DNA from: an uncultured Lachnospiraceae bacterium
Lineage (GTDB): Bacteria; Bacillota; Clostridia; Lachnospirales; Lachnospiraceae
DNA: 43,836 bases
Assembly: GCA_934432885.1 (NCBI GenBank)
Contig: CAKRYY010000026.1
Coordinates: forward strand, 1-43,836
Reading direction: 5' to 3'
In this document: piece after piece, positions 41,898 to 43,836 of the stretch
How the letters are laid out: each line of letters begins with the position of its first letter
Numbering within the stretch: position 1 is the first letter of the stretch
Notes under the pieces: model-generated
What the model was told of the DNA's origin: nothing
Seen by the model: the letters and a program-made list of their open reading frames with translations, nothing else
Database searches by the model: none
Made by a program: the position numbers and the translations under genes

Positions 41898-43187
41898 CTA
41901 TTTGTTATTTTTCTCGTTGTACTGTTTTACAAGATTTGCCTTTGCAGCAATGCTGCCAGCCTTTAATTCTTTATTATTGTAATATTCCTCTGCTTTTTTA
42001 AGAGCAGCATCTTTTTCTTCCTGTGTATAAAGAGATTTTGAATTGGTTGCTTTTTTGGTATTCATGGAAGCGTATCCATTCAAATTCTTTCCGGCAACGC
42101 CCATCTTTTCCAGCTTCTTTTCTCTCTTTTCAAGATTTTTCTTAATGATTTCATCCATATCAATCTTATCAATATGTCTATTGATGAAAATCTGCTGGAA
42201 GCTTCTTACAACAGCACCGGCAATCCAGTAAATACCCATACCTGCAGGAAGCGTGAAGCAAAATACTGCTGACATAATCGGCATCATCAGGTTCATAGTC
42301 TTCATAGAAGCTGCCATGCTGTCCTGTGTGCTTCCATCACCCTTTGTCTCAGGCTGCGGCATCAGCTTTACATTCAGCCACTGCGTAAAGGCTGCAAGGA
42401 AGGGAATCATAAGCGCCGCTATAATCATGCCATAAGCGCCTGACTGAAAAGAATCCTTTAAAATAAAGGACGGTGAGTTTGCAATATTAAGTCCAAGGAA
42501 ATTGTTATATTCATCCAGCTTTGCAACCGTATTGGAAACATCCGCTGCAAGGCTTGGAAATTTATCCGCAATACTCTGCCATTCTGTGCTGGAAGCCTTA
42601 TTCAGACAATCAATATAAGTATTCTGTACATAAGCAGTTGTTCCATTTAAAAATGCTTCATTGGTAAACTGCTTTGCATACATATTGGAATTTTTAAAAG
42701 CCTGAATAAATTCTGCACTTCCTGCCTGCGCAATCAGCTTATCCACAAGAGGGAAGAAAGCGCTCTTAATCTGTTCTACATAAGCAGGCATGGAATAAAT
42801 AACACGATAAAGTGCAAACAAAATCGGCATCTGAATGACAAGCTGTAAGCAGCTTCCTGTAGGAGAAACGCCATACTTATCATAAACAGCCTTTGTCTCC
42901 TCATTCATAGCCATCATGGAATCATTATCTTTTTTATTTTTATATTTTTTCTGAATTGCCTGAAGCTCAGGATTCATCTTTGCAGAAAACTTGGAAAACT
43001 TCTGCTGCTTTACGGTCAGCGGCGTCATCAGTCCATATATAACGATGGTAAATAAAATAATAGCAAGTCCAACGTTTGGAATCCCCATCTTATCCAGCAA
43101 AACGAAGATACCATTCATCAAATAACCAAGTAAAATAGCAATCGGCTTCAATACACCCGAATGCTGCGTCAATAAAATACCTGACAA
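41898..43187 (-). CDS. yidC: Membrane protein insertase YidC (SpoIIIJ type), large form
   Basis: 429 residues, longer than the roughly 260-residue Bacillus SpoIIIJ. The membrane core is recognisable: hydrophobic segments around 15-30, 38-55 and 105-140 and two more near 250-330, with MTPLTVKQQKFSKFSAKM as the conserved cytoplasmic hairpin and FCFTLPAGMGIYWIAG near the end. A polar insert of about 100 residues (about 150-255) sits between membrane segments, and a 90-residue charged C-terminal tail follows. It inserts membrane proteins with or without SecYEG. No lipobox cysteine is seen at the start. RBS AGGAGG upstream. Confidence 0.93.
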   Translation of the reverse strand: MSGILLTQHSGVLKPIAILLGYLMNGIFVLLDKMGIPNVGLAIILFTIVIYGLMTPLTVKQQKFSKFSAKMNPELQAIQKKYKNKKDNDSMMAMNEETKAVYDKYGVSPTGSCLQLVIQMPILFALYRVIYSMPAYVEQIKSAFFPLVDKLIAQAGSAEFIQAFKNSNMYAKQFTNEAFLNGTTAYVQNTYIDCLNKASSTEWQSIADKFPSLAADVSNTVAKLDEYNNFLGLNIANSPSFILKDSFQSGAYGMIIAALMIPFLAAFTQWLNVKLMPQPETKGDGSTQDSMAASMKTMNLMMPIMSAVFCFTLPAGMGIYWIAGAVVRSFQQIFINRHIDKIDMDEIIKKNLEKREKKLEKMGVAGKNLNGYASMNTKKATNSKSLYTQEEKDAALKKAEEYYNNKELKAGSIAAKANLVKQYNEKNNK

Positions 43188-43216
43188 TGTTTCATCCTCC
43201 TTTTAAATCTCCCGAT

Positions 43217-43447
43217 TCAGGGAACAGGATCATATCCTCCTTTTGAAAATGGGTTACAGCGAAGGATTCTCCAGGCGGCAAGCATACCGCCCTTCAAAAA
43301 TCCGTACTTTTCAACCGCTTCCAGTCCATACTGGGAACATGTAGGATAGTAAGGACACTTTGTCCTTTTCATAGGAGAAATATATTTTTGATAACCTTTT
43401 ATGATAAAAATCAATATTTTTTTCATAATCAATTTCAAACGCTTCAT
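43217..43447 (-). CDS. yidD: Membrane protein insertion efficiency factor
   Basis: 76 residues. The [20 protein letters not shown] core and the following [24 protein letters not shown] are diagnostic of YidD. It is thought to aid YidC-dependent insertion at the inner membrane face. The ATG at 43447 lies a few bases after the rnpA stop and has no strong ribosome site; an in-frame ATG at 43426 is an alternative, so coupling to rnpA is likely. Confidence 0.93.
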   Translation of the reverse strand: MKRLKLIMKKILIFIIKGYQKYISPMKRTKCPYYPTCSQYGLEAVEKYGFLKGGMLAAWRILRCNPFSKGGYDPVP

Positions 43448-43450
43448 GAA

Positions 43451-43792
43451 TTAAGAAAAATGAACAATTCCATGAAGCTTTCCCAAATGAAGCATAGCGC
43501 TTTCCATTTCTTCATAAGAAATTTCACGCGCACTGTTTCTTGCAATGACTACTATATCTAAACCACTATTAAATATATTTTCGTGTAGTCTGTAACTTTC
43601 CCGGATCAGTCTTGTGATACGATGCCGCACAATACTGTTTCCTACTTTTTTACTGACAGATATTCCCAGTCTGTTTCCATTTTGATGATTTTCCATACTA
43701 TACATTACCAGATATTTGTTGGCATAAGATTTGCCATTTTTGTAAACATACTGAAAATCCCTGTTTTTCTTCAATGATTCTGAAAATATCAT
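43451..43792 (-). CDS. rnpA: Ribonuclease P protein component
   Basis: 113 residues. FQYVYKNGKSYANKYLVMY at the front and the RNR-equivalent segment GNSIVRHRITRLIRESYR identify RnpA. It is the basic protein subunit that helps the RNA of RNase P mature tRNA 5' ends. Start: ATG 43792 with GAAAGGTC upstream. The remaining 44 bases to the window edge are leader; rpmH is expected just outside. Confidence 0.95.
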   Translation of the reverse strand: MIFSESLKKNRDFQYVYKNGKSYANKYLVMYSMENHQNGNRLGISVSKKVGNSIVRHRITRLIRESYRLHENIFNSGLDIVVIARNSAREISYEEMESAMLHLGKLHGIVHFS

Positions 43793-43836
43793 AGAAAGAC
43801 CTTTCGAGAAAAAAATGCCACATAAATGCTGCCTAT

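Overview
The window reads as a chromosomal segment of a low-to-moderate GC, gut-type Firmicute, most likely a member of the Lachnospiraceae (Blautia-like; genus is inference). The right end, read leftward, is the classic origin-proximal block rnpA-yidD-yidC-jag-mnmE-mnmG-rsmG-(two-component pair)-parA-parB. Two perfect parS palindromes lie beside parA, so the replication origin is expected just beyond the right edge.

Layout. (A) 1-203: an unidentified tail, a hairpin and a simple repeat. (B) 203-10207: one leftward operon of eight tightly packed genes for decorating a surface polymer. It encodes a CDP-glycerol-transferase-like/beta-propeller protein, a polysaccharide pyruvyl transferase, a radical SAM enzyme, LicD, a cytidylyltransferase fused to a Gfo/Idh/MocA oxidoreductase, a WecC-type nucleotide-sugar dehydrogenase, a methyltransferase and a heparinase-like protein that lacks its C-terminal end. 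It has no flippase, no polymerase and no ordinary sugar transferase. (C) 10320-11750: decay zone with an IS30-type transposase remnant and a small gene carrying several lesions. (D) 11876-13657: a secreted protein and a histidine phosphatase, separated by a bidirectional terminator. (E) 13793-18824: a sugar operon (xylulokinase, DUF4867 protein, fucose/arabinose isomerase family) divergent from a LacI-type repressor, with matched operators at both promoters. (F) 18974-25655: soluble PocR/chemoreceptor-like protein, thioredoxin, TrmB, glycogen debranching enzyme with a coupled exonuclease, and a D-Ala-D-Ala carboxypeptidase. (G) 25843-28781: a bile salt hydrolase and cardiolipin synthase operon, then tRNA-Arg(CCU). 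(H) 28888-34400: DUF3881, serS, HD-GYP, DUF4446, parB and parA, apparently one leftward unit. (I) 34577-43792: parS sites, a sensor-less histidine kinase/response regulator pair, an alpha/beta hydrolase, and the RNA-modification and membrane-insertion genes up to rnpA.

The best candidate for something undescribed is region B. A fused enzyme that looks able both to reduce a precursor and to activate it as a CDP-polyol sits in one operon with two kinds of phospho-alcohol transferase (LicD and a CDP-glycerol-transferase-like fold), a ketal-pyruvate enzyme, a radical SAM enzyme and a uronate-forming dehydrogenase. This suggests an unusual phospho-polyol-modified surface polymer. Functions there are inferred from fold-level motifs only.
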